From Halorussus halophilus (GTDB taxonomy: Archaea; Halobacteriota; Halobacteria; Halobacteriales; Haladaptataceae), in NCBI RefSeq assembly GCF_008831545.1, contig NZ_CP044523.1:1488001-1552000 (forward strand): a DNA stretch of 64,000 nt. The letters are read 5' to 3'. The notes beneath the pieces are model-generated. The model saw nothing but the letters and a program-made list of their open reading frames with translations, did not search any database and had not been told where the DNA came from. The position numbers and the translations under genes were made by a program. Numbering within the stretch: the stretch's first letter is position 1; each line of letters starts with the position of its first letter. This document shows, piece by piece, positions 35,413 to 44,172 of the stretch.

Positions 35413-36573
35413 CTACTCGTTCTGTGGACTGCTCGGGTGGTACTCGGTGTCGTACTCGCCGGGCTTGCCGTCCATCCGGTCGGGGTTCACGCGTCCCGAC
35501 AGCAGCATGAAATCGACCAGCGTCAGGGCCAGCATCGCTTCTACGACCGGCACGCCGCGCGGCGGTAGCACCGGGTCGTGACGCCCGATGACCTTCTCCT
35601 GTTTCTCCTCGCCGGTCTCCCAGTCTACGGTGGTCTGGGTCTTCGGAATCGACGTCGGCGCGTGGAGCGTCACCTCGCCGTAAATCGGTTCGCCCGAGGA
35701 GATGCCGCCCTGAATCCCGCCGTGGTCGTTCTCTTTGGGAACGGGGTCCGCATCTTCGCCTTCCCCAGCAAACTCCCAGTCGTCGTTTCGCTCTTTTCCT
35801 GTCCACTCGCGAGCCTCTCTGCCGAGTCCGAACTCGAAGGCGGTGGTGGCTGGCACGGACATCATAGCCTGTCCGAGTCGCGCGCTCAGCGAGTCGAATC
35901 GCGGCGCGCCGAGGCCTCTGGGGACGCCGCGCGCTTCGAAGTAAATCGATCCGCCGATGGAGTCGCCCTCCTCCTGATACTCGTCGATTCGTTCGCGCAT
36001 CTGTTCGGCCGTCTCGGGGTGCGCGCATCTGACCTCGTTCTCTTCGCTGTGTTCCAGTATCTGCTCGAAACTGACTTCGGGCGCTTCGATGTCGCCGATT
36101 TGGTTGACGTGCGCTTTGAGTTCGACACCTTCGCTTTCGAGGATTTTCTTCGCAATCGCTCCCGCCGCGACCCAGTTCACTGTCTCGCGCGCGGACGAGC
36201 GGCCGCCACCGCCCCAATTGCGCGTGCCGAACTTCGCCGAGTAGGTAAAGTCGCCGTGGGAGGGCCGAGGTGCGGTGATGAACGGTTCGTACTTCTCCGA
36301 GCGGGCGTCCTTGTTGTCGATGACCATCCCGATTGGCGTCCCGGTCGTGTAGCCGTCCTGAAGGCCAGATTTTATCGAGACGTGGTCGGGTTCGCCGCGG
36401 CTAGTCGTTATCATCGACTGGCCGGGTTTGCGCCGGTCTAAGTCTGCCTGTACGTCCTCCTCGGAGAGTTCGAGACCGGCGGGGCATCCCGAGACGGTGA
36501 CGCCCATCGCCTCCCCGTGACTCTCGCCGAACGTGGTGACTTGAAAGAGTCGCCCGAAACTGTTGCCGTTCAT
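35413..36573 (-). CDS. aroC: Chorismate synthase
   Basis: Last common step of the aromatic pathway, converting EPSP to chorismate with reduced FMN. 386 residues starting MNGNSFGRLFQVTTFGESHG, the family N-terminus with the active-site His. Other signatures: RRKPGQSMITTSRGEPD, DYTYSAKFGTRNW-like FTYSAKFGTRNWGGGGRSSARET, and GRHDPVLPPRGVPVVEAMLALTL at the C-terminus. Transcribed away from the gene at 36753. Confidence 0.96.
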   Translation of the reverse strand: MNGNSFGRLFQVTTFGESHGEAMGVTVSGCPAGLELSEEDVQADLDRRKPGQSMITTSRGEPDHVSIKSGLQDGYTTGTPIGMVIDNKDARSEKYEPFITAPRPSHGDFTYSAKFGTRNWGGGGRSSARETVNWVAAGAIAKKILESEGVELKAHVNQIGDIEAPEVSFEQILEHSEENEVRCAHPETAEQMRERIDEYQEEGDSIGGSIYFEARGVPRGLGAPRFDSLSARLGQAMMSVPATTAFEFGLGREAREWTGKERNDDWEFAGEGEDADPVPKENDHGGIQGGISSGEPIYGEVTLHAPTSIPKTQTTVDWETGEEKQEKVIGRHDPVLPPRGVPVVEAMLALTLVDFMLLSGRVNPDRMDGKPGEYDTEYHPSSPQNE

Positions 36574-36752
36574 TGCAGGAGTGTTGGGGTGGGCTGGTAT
36601 TTAGGGTTTTGAGAAGGTGCAAATACGCGTTCGAGGTGGTCGGAGAATAGCGTTCGAGCCGGTGAGATGAAGAGTCGCTGACCAAGAGTCGCTCGTTTCG
36701 TCACCTTTTCCAAAACATCGCTTTCAAGAGTGCAGCACCCCGACCTACAGCC

Positions 36753-37508
36753 ATGACCGTACTCGCCGTCGTCACCGACCCACCGCGGGAGGGCCTCGTC
36801 CTCCCAGACCTCGCCGACTCGTCGCCGCTCACCGAGCGCGAAGCCGCCGACCTCTACGCCGCGATGGTCAAGGACACCATCCGGGCCGCCGAACGGAGCG
36901 GCGGCGACGTGTTGGTCAACTACCGGCCGGACGACCTGATTCCAGAGGAGTTCCACGGCGAGCAGAGCGCGGAGGCGGAGGTCCGCGCGCTCGCCAAGAC
37001 CGCGCTCGAATCGTTCGAGGACGCGCGATTCGAGAAACAGGTCGGTTCGACGTTCTCTGCTCGCGTTGGCAACACCGTCACTCACCTACTCGAACAGGAG
37101 GAGGTACAGTCGGCCGCAGTCGTGGACGGCCTCGCACCGACGCTGACCCGCAAGGACATCGACAGTGCGGCGATGAAACTGCGGCGCAACGAAGTCGTCC
37201 TCGGTCCCAGCGAACGCGGCCGGGTCTTCTTCGCTGGCTTCACCGACACCATCGACTTCGAGGACGCATACCAAATCCCGGAACTGGAGACGCTGACCCA
37301 TCGCGCTGTGGACGCGGGCCACGAGGTGGACTATCTGCCCCAGATGCCGACTGTCGAGACGGGTGACGACCTGCTGACGCTCGTCTCGCTACTCGAATCT
37401 CGCGTGACTGCCGGGCGCGTCGTGCCCGAACACACGGCGACCTTGCTAGACGAGTTGAATCTGCGGGTCAGAGCGGACGACGGAGAGCGGATGCTGGTCC
37501 GCGAGTAG
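36753..37508 (+). CDS. DUF2064/glycosyltransferase-like protein
   Basis: 251 residues with a nucleotide-diphospho-sugar transferase-like alpha/beta order: MTVLAVVTDPPREGLVLPDL, AADLYAAMVKDTIRAAERSG, DVLVNYRPDD, and VVLGPSERGRVFFAGFTD, where DUF2064 proteins have the G-P-x-x-D/E-G-G-Y region. Activity unknown. The tRNA-Ser gene follows 41 bases downstream. Confidence 0.68.
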   Translation: MTVLAVVTDPPREGLVLPDLADSSPLTEREAADLYAAMVKDTIRAAERSGGDVLVNYRPDDLIPEEFHGEQSAEAEVRALAKTALESFEDARFEKQVGSTFSARVGNTVTHLLEQEEVQSAAVVDGLAPTLTRKDIDSAAMKLRRNEVVLGPSERGRVFFAGFTDTIDFEDAYQIPELETLTHRAVDAGHEVDYLPQMPTVETGDDLLTLVSLLESRVTAGRVVPEHTATLLDELNLRVRADDGERMLVRE

Positions 37509-37549
37509 ACCGACACTTCTTAGACGCCCGCCCCTGAAATTAGGGGTGT

Positions 37550-37632
37550 GGTGGGATGGCAGAGCGGCCTATTGCGCCTGCCTTGAAAGCAGGTGGCGTC
37601 AAGCCTCTTGGGTTCAAATCCCAATCCCACCG
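37550..37632 (+). tRNA. tRNA-Ser (anticodon UGA)
   Basis: Acceptor stem GGTGGGA (37550-37556) pairs exactly with TCCCACC (37625-37631), with discriminator G at 37632 as in serine tRNAs. Anticodon arm CCTGC-CTTGAAA-GCAGG carries TGA. The long variable arm expected for a class II tRNA is present, and the T arm contains GGTTCAAATCC. CCA is not encoded. The 3' end is repeated downstream (37759-37780). Confidence 0.95.
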
Positions 37633-37780
37633 TCTTCTGACGCGAGCAAACGGCGAACACCTCGTGTGTTCGCCACGCGCGAGCGTCGAATCGTGTTCGA
37701 TTGGAATTTGAATTACGGAAGAGGCAGTCTCGCCGGAGGCGAGGAAGCGTCTTCAGGTGGTTCAAATCCCAATCCCACCG
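37611..37780 (+). repeat. 22-base direct repeat of the tRNA-Ser 3' end: probable attachment-site scar
   Basis: The last 22 bases of the tRNA (37611-37632) recur without mismatch at 37759-37780, 148 bases away. Beyond both copies the similarity continues weakly (a CTTCT...GACG pattern). The segment between holds no gene; it includes two small hairpins (CTCGCC/GGCGAG and GAAG/CTTC) that resemble a decayed tRNA arm pattern. Tyrosine integrases use tRNA 3' ends as att sites, so this is either an att scar after element loss or a tRNA remnant. Confidence 0.75.
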
Positions 37781-37839
37781 CTTCTCCGACGAACAAGAGG
37801 AGAGCGACCGCTGTGTCGCTCGCAACTCGCTCGCCGAAG

Positions 37840-38241
37840 TCACGATAGCCACTGTCGCTTGCGAACGAGGACGAACGAGACGAAGTATGCCATCGCGAAC
37901 AGTACGGCGCGCGGGAGCGGGTCGCTCCCCGACAGTTCGATACCGAAGACGACGATACCGATAGCAGCGAGGAGGCCGATTCCGAGTGCCGAGGCAGTGA
38001 AGACGAAGATGTACTCCCCGAGAAGTCCGAGCGACCAATCGCCAGCGACGAAAGGATACGACCCGCCGAGGGCGAGAATCACGACGAACAGCGTCACCTC
38101 CGAGTCGGTGAGTGGCGTGCCCAGCATCGCGTTGGTAGTCAGCACGATTGGGTAGAAGAGCATCCCGAGACCGAACGTCGCGAGGAACACGTCGGTCGTC
38201 GCCCAGAACGTGTCCTCCAACTGCCGACGAATCGCTCCCAT
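37840..38241 (-). CDS. Membrane protein, four predicted TM segments
   Basis: Function not recognised. 133 residues: MGAIRRQLEDTFWATTDVFLATFGLG, then four hydrophobic segments separated by short loops and a basic end (RKRQWLS). Encoded on the minus strand towards the tRNA repeat. Confidence 0.65.
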   Translation of the reverse strand: MGAIRRQLEDTFWATTDVFLATFGLGMLFYPIVLTTNAMLGTPLTDSEVTLFVVILALGGSYPFVAGDWSLGLLGEYIFVFTASALGIGLLAAIGIVVFGIELSGSDPLPRAVLFAMAYFVSFVLVRKRQWLS

Positions 38242-38289
38242 ACTTCGAAGGTAGCCAACGACGATAGATAAGTGTTGGCGAGCGTTGAT

Positions 38290-38610
38290 TTAATGCCCCG
38301 CAGTCAGCTTCAGTCCCGCGACTCCGGACACGATGAGCAAGATGAAGACCAGTCGCGCAGCGTTCCGCGGTTCGCCGAACAGCACGATACCTGCGATTGC
38401 AGTCCCCACCGCGCCGATGCCAGTCCAGACGGCGTAGGCAGTGCCGATGGGGAGCGTCTTCACTGCCTGCGCGAGCAAGCCCATGCTCAGAATCATCGCC
38501 CCGACGGTGCCGACGCTCGGCCAGAGTTCAGTGAAGCCCTCGGTGTACTCCAGTCCGACTGCCCACGCGACCTCGAAGACGGCGGCGAGAAACAGATAGG
38601 TCCACGACAT
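38290..38610 (-). CDS. sugE: Small multidrug-resistance family exporter, Gdx/SugE type
   Basis: 106 residues with four TM segments. [32 protein letters not shown] carries the essential membrane Glu in the first helix. [17 protein letters not shown] and [18 protein letters not shown] fit the Gdx (guanidinium) subgroup more than EmrE. It works as a dual-topology dimer driven by protons. I see no guanidine riboswitch upstream. Start set at the ATG 18 codons into the frame. Confidence 0.9.
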   Translation of the reverse strand: MSWTYLFLAAVFEVAWAVGLEYTEGFTELWPSVGTVGAMILSMGLLAQAVKTLPIGTAYAVWTGIGAVGTAIAGIVLFGEPRNAARLVFILLIVSGVAGLKLTAGH

Positions 38611-38688
38611 GGCTCTTCGTCGGGGCGGTGGGGGTCTATGCGTTTCGAATGCATTCTTGCTCACGAGCCACCACCGACACGCCGTGGT

Positions 38689-38722
38689 TCACCACGACGC
38701 GTCAGTCACCACGACGCGTCAG
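38689..38722. repeat. Tandem duplication of a 17-base unit
   Basis: TCACCACGACGCGTCAG occurs twice head to tail (38689-38705 and 38706-38722). The second copy covers the stop codon of the gene at 38719 and the first lies just beyond it, so the duplication probably arose recently at the gene end. Confidence 0.85.
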
Positions 38723-39186
38723 TCGAGTCGCTCTGCGACCATTTTCGAAGTCCATCTCGCGGTCGTCCCGGCGACGAAGCCGACGACTGCGGAAGTCAGG
38801 CAAATCACGCCGTAGGCGAGGACGAGCGCCCACGCTGGCGAATCGCCCGGCGGAACCGCACCCCGGAGCCACGCCGCGAGGTCTACGGTTCCGAAGACGA
38901 CGCCGACGACTGTCACTGGTGCGAGTCCGATTGCGAGGCTCAGAAGTAGACCGCCGTGGCGAAACGCTGCGACGGCCGAGACGAAGCCGGGTCCGTAGAA
39001 GAGCAGAATCGGAACCATTCGGGCGTAGAAGGCGTTCGCGAACCCGCCCGCACCGACGGCGCGGGCGACGAAGACCAGCGCGAACGCGGTAGCGACGACT
39101 GCCGTGAGGCCACCGACGAACCGCGTCCAGCGGCGGCGGCGGTTCCGCTCGCGGCCGAAGAGGAGTCGGCGGCCGAGCGTTCCCAT
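38719..39186 (-). CDS. Membrane protein, four predicted TM segments
   Basis: Function not recognised. 155 residues from MGTLGRRLLFGRERNRRRRW, a strongly basic head (positive-inside) followed by four hydrophobic segments. A nine-codon longer version starts at 39213. The stop lies in the tandem 17-base repeat. Confidence 0.65.
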   Translation of the reverse strand: MGTLGRRLLFGRERNRRRRWTRFVGGLTAVVATAFALVFVARAVGAGGFANAFYARMVPILLFYGPGFVSAVAAFRHGGLLLSLAIGLAPVTVVGVVFGTVDLAAWLRGAVPPGDSPAWALVLAYGVICLTSAVVGFVAGTTARWTSKMVAERLD

Positions 39187-39257
39187 GGGTAGAAGCTCTC
39201 GTTCGAGCGACAAAAATGAGCGGGTCGTAATCGAAAGTACTCCGACTTATGCGCGGT

Positions 39258-40304
39258 TCACGCCACCGCTAGCGCTCGGTCGAGCAGGTCCGCGTCGTAG
39301 TACTCGGTGGTCTGGGACTCGCGGGCGTCGTGGACTGCCCGAACCGTGGCTACCGTGTTCTCGAAGTTCTTTAGCGTCGCTTCGTCAACCATCTGGCCGT
39401 CGATGGCCACCGCGCCGGTGCCGGTGTCTTTCGCTTCGGTGAACCGCTCTATCTTCCGGACTGCCGTACGAAGTTCGTCCTCGGTCGGCAGGTGGATGCG
39501 GTTAGCTTGCGCAGTTTGGTTCGGGTGGAGCGACCAACTACCGTCGAGTCCGACACGGGCCTCGCGCACCACGTGGTCGGCGTAGCCGTCGCCGTTGTAG
39601 AAGGTCACGCCCGCTCGTTCGCGGAACAGACGGTCGAAGGGGCCGCCGACGGCGAGCAGGTCGCTCGCGCTCGCTTCGTTCGAGAGTGCTTCGTAGAGAC
39701 CGGGCCACGTCGGGCGATTATCTGCCAAGGGGGTGTCAGACTCGCCGAGTTCCCGACCACCGAGTTCTGCGGTGTAGTCCACGGGACCGAACACGAGCGC
39801 AGTAAGGTGAGAACTCGCGCCGAACTTCGCTATCTCGCGCAAGTCCGAGCGAGCGCGGGCCGTTTCGACGATGACGGCGAGTTCGAGGTCCCGATTCGTC
39901 TCGCGAGAGGCCGCGGCGACGACCGACTCGGCGGCCTGCACGTCTTCGAGGCGGCCGACTTTCGGAACGACGACGCCGTCGAGGTGGTCGCCGACGCTCT
40001 CGGCGAGCGTTCGAATCTGTTCCTCGCCGCGCTTGCGCGTTGCTTCGTCGTCGTAGGCCCACTCGACGCGCGGCCAGATTTCTCCGGCGAATCCAGGCGC
40101 GTACTCCGGCAGGAGGTCTCGAACGTTGTCGAGCGCTTCGTCTTTCATGTCGGGCGCGGTGCCGTCTTCGAGATCTGGTACCAACCAATCGGGGGCCTGA
40201 AAACCCTCCGTGGTCAGGCCTGAGCGGAGGTACTTCGCGCTGTCGTCGCGGGGGACGCCAGCGGGTGCGGTCTGGAACGTTCGGCAGAGTCGTGTGTTCG
40301 TCAT
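39258..40304 (-). CDS. citE: HpcH/HpaI-type CoA lyase: probable beta-methylmalyl-CoA lyase of the methylaspartate cycle
   Basis: A TIM-barrel lyase of the CitE/malyl-CoA lyase family, 348 residues. LVPDLEDGTAP provides the metal-site Asp/Glu region near the N-terminus, VPKVGRLEDV, VIVETARARSDL (catalytic Glu) and VFGPVDYTAELGG (metal Asp) follow, with the C-terminal SWSLHPNQTAQANR. Last gene of the operon running from 44613, so it should split beta-methylmalyl-CoA into glyoxylate and propionyl-CoA. Confidence 0.88.
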   Translation of the reverse strand: MTNTRLCRTFQTAPAGVPRDDSAKYLRSGLTTEGFQAPDWLVPDLEDGTAPDMKDEALDNVRDLLPEYAPGFAGEIWPRVEWAYDDEATRKRGEEQIRTLAESVGDHLDGVVVPKVGRLEDVQAAESVVAAASRETNRDLELAVIVETARARSDLREIAKFGASSHLTALVFGPVDYTAELGGRELGESDTPLADNRPTWPGLYEALSNEASASDLLAVGGPFDRLFRERAGVTFYNGDGYADHVVREARVGLDGSWSLHPNQTAQANRIHLPTEDELRTAVRKIERFTEAKDTGTGAVAIDGQMVDEATLKNFENTVATVRAVHDARESQTTEYYDADLLDRALAVA

Positions 40305-40309
40305 GGTGG

Positions 40310-41380
40310 TTAGGTTCGCTTGCGAATCAGTGCGGTTCGGGTGCCCGAGTAGACGGGGCGTCCGGTCTGGTCGAAGGCGTAGTGGCGGAAGGTGACTTCT
40401 CCCGATTGCGGGTGGCTGTGTCCCGGCTGGTCCGCTTCGTTCGCGTCGAGGACGCGCGTGAAGCCGTAAATCGTGTCGCCAGTCGTCACGAAGTCGTGGA
40501 ACCGCTCGTCGTCACAGGTCACTTCGCAGACAGTCTCCTCGTCAGAGCGAGCGTGCGCGAGCGCGACCGACCGGGTCACGTCACCGTAGGCGACGATTTC
40601 GCCGGACGGCGAGTCGGCCATCACGTCGGCGTTGTGGTGCTGTTTCGCGGTGTTGAGCGTGGCAAGCGGGAGCGCGGCGACCGTGGTGTCGTCCATCGTC
40701 CGCCCGCGCTCGTGGCGGTAGGCGACTGCGGCGTCCCGGTCTGCCGCCCTGTCGAGTACTTCTCGGAAGTCTTCGAAGTAGCCGCCGTCTGGCGTGAGCA
40801 GTTCGTCCGGGAGGCCCGGTTCGGAACCGCCACTGGCCTCGGTTTCTCCACTTCCATCGCTCGCCATCGGTTCCCTGCGCGAAATCATGTTCGTTCGGTT
40901 GTACGACACCAGTCGGTCACCAGTGTCGGCGTCGTAGCCGGTGGTCTCCCACGTCACGATGCCGAACTCCGGGCGGGAACTCGACTCGCGCGTCGCTTCG
41001 ACAGTTGACTCGACTCGCAGTTCCGTGCCCGGCGAGACAGCGGGGTCGTGGTACCGAAGGCCGTCGCGGCCGAGGAAGTAGCCGCCTTTCTCGCTCAGGT
41101 CCTCGACGCTCGCCCCCATCACGCAGGCAAGCAAGTAATCGGGGTGAACCGGCGGTTCGTCGTGACCCGCCGATTTCGCCACCGAGGGCCGCCAGTAGGT
41201 CGGGTCGTAGTTGAGCGTCTGGCCCATCCAGCACTCGCTGGCGCGCCGTGAGAGGACGAGTCCGGGGTCGTGCTCGATGGTGTCGCCCGCCGCGAAGTCC
41301 TCGAAGCAGTTGCCCTTCTCTTTCGTCTCGGCGCGGTCGAGCAACTGCGCGAAGGCCTCGGGGTCGGTCCACTCCGTCAT
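40310..41380 (-). CDS. mch: Mesaconyl-CoA hydratase, double hot-dog MaoC type
   Basis: 356 residues from the ATG at 41378-41380, overlapping the stop of mal (ATGA). Two MaoC-like hot-dog domains: first with GNCFEDFAAGDTIEHDPGLVLSRR, second with RTMDDTTVAALPLATLNTAKQHHNAD and TTGDTIYGFTRVLD. This tandem form is typical of mesaconyl-CoA C1 hydratase, which makes beta-methylmalyl-CoA. A longer open frame upstream overlaps mal and is Arg-rich, so it is not part of the gene. Confidence 0.9.
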   Translation of the reverse strand: MTEWTDPEAFAQLLDRAETKEKGNCFEDFAAGDTIEHDPGLVLSRRASECWMGQTLNYDPTYWRPSVAKSAGHDEPPVHPDYLLACVMGASVEDLSEKGGYFLGRDGLRYHDPAVSPGTELRVESTVEATRESSSRPEFGIVTWETTGYDADTGDRLVSYNRTNMISRREPMASDGSGETEASGGSEPGLPDELLTPDGGYFEDFREVLDRAADRDAAVAYRHERGRTMDDTTVAALPLATLNTAKQHHNADVMADSPSGEIVAYGDVTRSVALAHARSDEETVCEVTCDDERFHDFVTTGDTIYGFTRVLDANEADQPGHSHPQSGEVTFRHYAFDQTGRPVYSGTRTALIRKRT

Positions 41381-42729
41381 TTGCGGCCTCCGTCGTGAGA
41401 CTCGGACCCATCGACGGCGTCGGCCAGCGCGAGCGTTCGGCGCATCTCGTTTGCCATCACCATGTAGCCCTCGTCGAATCCCATGCCGGGCTTGGCCAGC
41501 ACCTGCGCGGCGTCGGTGGCCAGTGCGACGTGCGCGCATGCCCTCGCCGATTCGACCGTCTCGTTGCACGTCCCGCCGAGGTACGCCCGCGTGTCTGTTC
41601 CGCGGCAGTACAGCACTGCTTCGGCGCTCCGCTGGATGCCGCCCAAGTCGGGCGTCTTCACTTGCACGAGGTCGGCCGCGCCTGCGTCTACGAAGGCCTG
41701 CACGTCTTCGAGCGTGTTGCACCACTCGTCGGCCACGACGTCCACGCCGACCCCCGCGTCCGCGAGGCCGTCGCGGAGTTCGGCCATCGAGTGAATCTGC
41801 TCTGCGCGGCCGCCCTCGTCCATCGGTCCCTCGACTTGCAGGGGGTACGGTCCTGTCGCGTCCCGAAGGTCCGCGAAGTAGTCCGTGACTTCCGGCCGGT
41901 CGTACGGCGGACTGAAAATCTCGCCGAGGACGCCGTACACGTCCACGTGGAAGCGCGGGTCGTATTCGGAAGGTCCGAGTTCGTCCGCGCGCGTAGCGAG
42001 CCAATCGAGATAGTCGCGCAATCGACTCCCGTCCTCACCGATCTTCTCGACGCTGTTGAACAGGCCGTGGGGCAGGACCGGGACGCCCTTCAGGACCATC
42101 TTCTCGGCGTTTCGGCGGCGGTCGTCGCCCGACTGGCCGAACACCGGAATCGGCTCCGTGGCTGGCTTCGTTCCGAACTCGTCAGTGAGGACGTCGGTCT
42201 TCGTCGTCCGCCGGGCCTTTCCAGCGGCGTCGAGCAGGGCCTGCGAGACGCCGTAGCGGATGGCCGTATGCAGTCGATTTCCATCGATTCGCGTCTCCTC
42301 GACGGCGGCCGCGTTCGCGCCGAACGCGGCCGCTTCGCGACCGAGCAGTTCCTCGGCGACTGGACCTTCCACCACCGGAACGAACGAATCGGCTTCGAAC
42401 AATGGGTCGCGCCCGCCTGCACCGGAGTACTGCACGGCGGCGCAGTCGCCCATGGCGACGGTGCCATCGCTGAGTTCAAGCAGGACGCTAATTGCTTCGC
42501 CCGCCTGGCGAACGCGGTCGAAGTTCGGCGTGACTGGGTCGCCATGGTAGGCGAACCCGTCCTGTTCGGCTCCGGCCTTGATAGCGCGCTGGTCGTCGAA
42601 GAAGAATCCGGAGACGCCGGGAACGGCGCGCACGGATTCGATGACAGGGTCGCCGCCGACGCGGGCGTCGGCGACCCGCGTTTCCATCTCGTGCGTTCTC
42701 GTCTCGCTCTCTCGTGCTTCTCCATTCAC
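41377..42729 (-). CDS. mal: Methylaspartate ammonia-lyase
   Basis: Deaminates threo-3-methylaspartate to mesaconate. 450 residues with an enolase-superfamily TIM barrel. The catalytic Lys is in LVQVKTPDLGGIQ and the second base His in VLPHGLFNSVEKIG; metal ligands lie in FHVDVYG, QVEGPMDEG and VADEWCN. The N-terminal capping domain begins around DPVIESVRAVPGVSGFFFDDQRAI. The start at 42729 overlaps the glutamate mutase stop by four bases; a Met 14 codons later is also possible. Confidence 0.95.
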   Translation of the reverse strand: MNGEARESETRTHEMETRVADARVGGDPVIESVRAVPGVSGFFFDDQRAIKAGAEQDGFAYHGDPVTPNFDRVRQAGEAISVLLELSDGTVAMGDCAAVQYSGAGGRDPLFEADSFVPVVEGPVAEELLGREAAAFGANAAAVEETRIDGNRLHTAIRYGVSQALLDAAGKARRTTKTDVLTDEFGTKPATEPIPVFGQSGDDRRRNAEKMVLKGVPVLPHGLFNSVEKIGEDGSRLRDYLDWLATRADELGPSEYDPRFHVDVYGVLGEIFSPPYDRPEVTDYFADLRDATGPYPLQVEGPMDEGGRAEQIHSMAELRDGLADAGVGVDVVADEWCNTLEDVQAFVDAGAADLVQVKTPDLGGIQRSAEAVLYCRGTDTRAYLGGTCNETVESARACAHVALATDAAQVLAKPGMGFDEGYMVMANEMRRTLALADAVDGSESHDGGRK

Positions 42730-44159
42730 GCCTGCTCACCTCCTCGGCGGCCGATGAGTCGCCCTTCGCTAATCGCGTCCACGTCGTCGGCGACCATCTG
42801 GAACGAACGGTCGCGGTTCTCCTTCCTGGCTCGGCGGTCCAGTCGCTCGGTGTGAACGTCCTTGAGGTCCGAATCGAGCGCGAGGTCGCCGAACTGGAGG
42901 ATGCGGACCCGTCCGTCGTCGTCGCGGGCCGGAAGCACCGCGCTCTTGGCGCTCTGACTCGGCGCAAAGGGCACGTCGAGGTTGCCGGTCTCGAACGCTC
43001 GGACCGTCCCCTGCGCCACGTCCTCGTCGCCGAGTTCGAGGACGGTGTCCATCAGCGAGCGGGTCGATTTCTCGATGAACTGCTGTTCTCTGTCCACGCC
43101 GTCGAGTTCGATGGCTTGCTCTCGAATCATATCGATGAGCTGTCTGGTGGTTCGCAGGCCAGCGGCGTTTGCCTCTTTCGTGGGGACGCCGCCGAACTCC
43201 TGCGGAGACTTGGTGATGACTTTGTCGGGGCCAGCGATGGCGGCGGTGGCCGCACCGAGCGCGATGACACCGTTCGCGCGGGCCTCGTCAGGTGGGAACC
43301 CGCCCATCCACTCGTGGAAGACGGTGGTGACGGTGACTGCATCAGGCAGGTACTCCTCGCCGAGTGCGCGGAGCGCGCGAAGCGCGGCGATGTCCTGCAC
43401 GAGATTGCCGACCTGTCCATAGCCGAGCGTGACGCTCTCGACGCCCTGCGTGGCCGCGAGCATCCCTTCGATGAGCCCGATGGCTATGGCGATGCTCGGC
43501 GGGACGAGCGTCCCGGTCAGCGGGCCGAACGGTTCCCGGTTGATGGTGATTCCACGTTCGGTGTACGCGCCCGCGAGTCGGTCCACGTACTGCCAGTGTT
43601 CGATGGTTTCGGCGAGGTCGCGCTCCTTGGTGTAGGGGATGTTGTACGAGATGGGGCCCCCCTCGAAGCTCTGGAAGCCACCCGCGAAGGTGACTGCCGC
43701 GAGCAAGCGGGCGTCGGGCGTTCCGTGGCGCACCTCGATTGGCGCATCGAGTGCTTCGATTAACTGGCGACAGCCCTCGACTCCATGATTCACCGCTGGA
43801 AAGCCGTTGAGGGTGTCTTCGCTTTTCTCTCGGGCTTCTTCGAGGCCTTGTTGGGCTTTTTCGTACTCGTTGTCGCGCGTGTAGGAGTCGATGGTCGTTG
43901 GGAGCAGGTCTGCCTTTCCGGCGTCTTCAAGGTGGCCGAGCAGTGCTATCTGGTCGTCCAGTAACGGCACGCCAGCGCGGGGCTGGAGCAGTGGACGGTC
44001 CGCGGACTCCAAGACGCGAGCGAACTGCTTTCCCGCAGGAAGCGATTCGTGGTACGCCACCGCTTCCTCGAAGTCGAGGTCTTCGACTGGCCAGTGCTGT
44101 CGTATTTCGTCGTCGATACTCGTCAGTGTCTCTGGGGAGAGTCGTTGGTCACGTAACAT
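42726..44159 (-). CDS. mamB: Glutamate mutase epsilon (catalytic) subunit
   Basis: 477-residue B12-dependent TIM-barrel subunit that converts glutamate to threo-3-methylaspartate with the sigma subunit encoded just upstream. Signatures: QPRAGVPLLDDQIALLGHLE, VRHGTPDARLLAAVTFAGGFQSFEGGPISYNIPYTK, and ANGVIALGAATAAIAGPDKVITKSPQEFGGVPT, with substrate-binding Arg and Glu residues. Length matches clostridial MutE/GlmE. Confidence 0.95.
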   Translation of the reverse strand: MLRDQRLSPETLTSIDDEIRQHWPVEDLDFEEAVAYHESLPAGKQFARVLESADRPLLQPRAGVPLLDDQIALLGHLEDAGKADLLPTTIDSYTRDNEYEKAQQGLEEAREKSEDTLNGFPAVNHGVEGCRQLIEALDAPIEVRHGTPDARLLAAVTFAGGFQSFEGGPISYNIPYTKERDLAETIEHWQYVDRLAGAYTERGITINREPFGPLTGTLVPPSIAIAIGLIEGMLAATQGVESVTLGYGQVGNLVQDIAALRALRALGEEYLPDAVTVTTVFHEWMGGFPPDEARANGVIALGAATAAIAGPDKVITKSPQEFGGVPTKEANAAGLRTTRQLIDMIREQAIELDGVDREQQFIEKSTRSLMDTVLELGDEDVAQGTVRAFETGNLDVPFAPSQSAKSAVLPARDDDGRVRILQFGDLALDSDLKDVHTERLDRRARKENRDRSFQMVADDVDAISEGRLIGRRGGEQA

Positions 44160-44172
44160 CGTGTAGGGGAGA

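Noticed and set aside
38272-38949. 225-codon plus-strand frame
   Set aside because: Antisense to the SugE-type exporter and the next membrane protein, both of which are well supported.
39258-40304. Citrate lyase beta subunit
   Set aside because: Family motif alone would allow CitE, but no citrate lyase alpha or gamma genes are present and the gene lies in the methylaspartate operon.
41248-42855. Plus-strand open frame of 535 codons
   Set aside because: It lies antisense to methylaspartate ammonia-lyase and its neighbours; product is Arg/Val-rich without any recognisable motif. High GC makes long antisense frames common.
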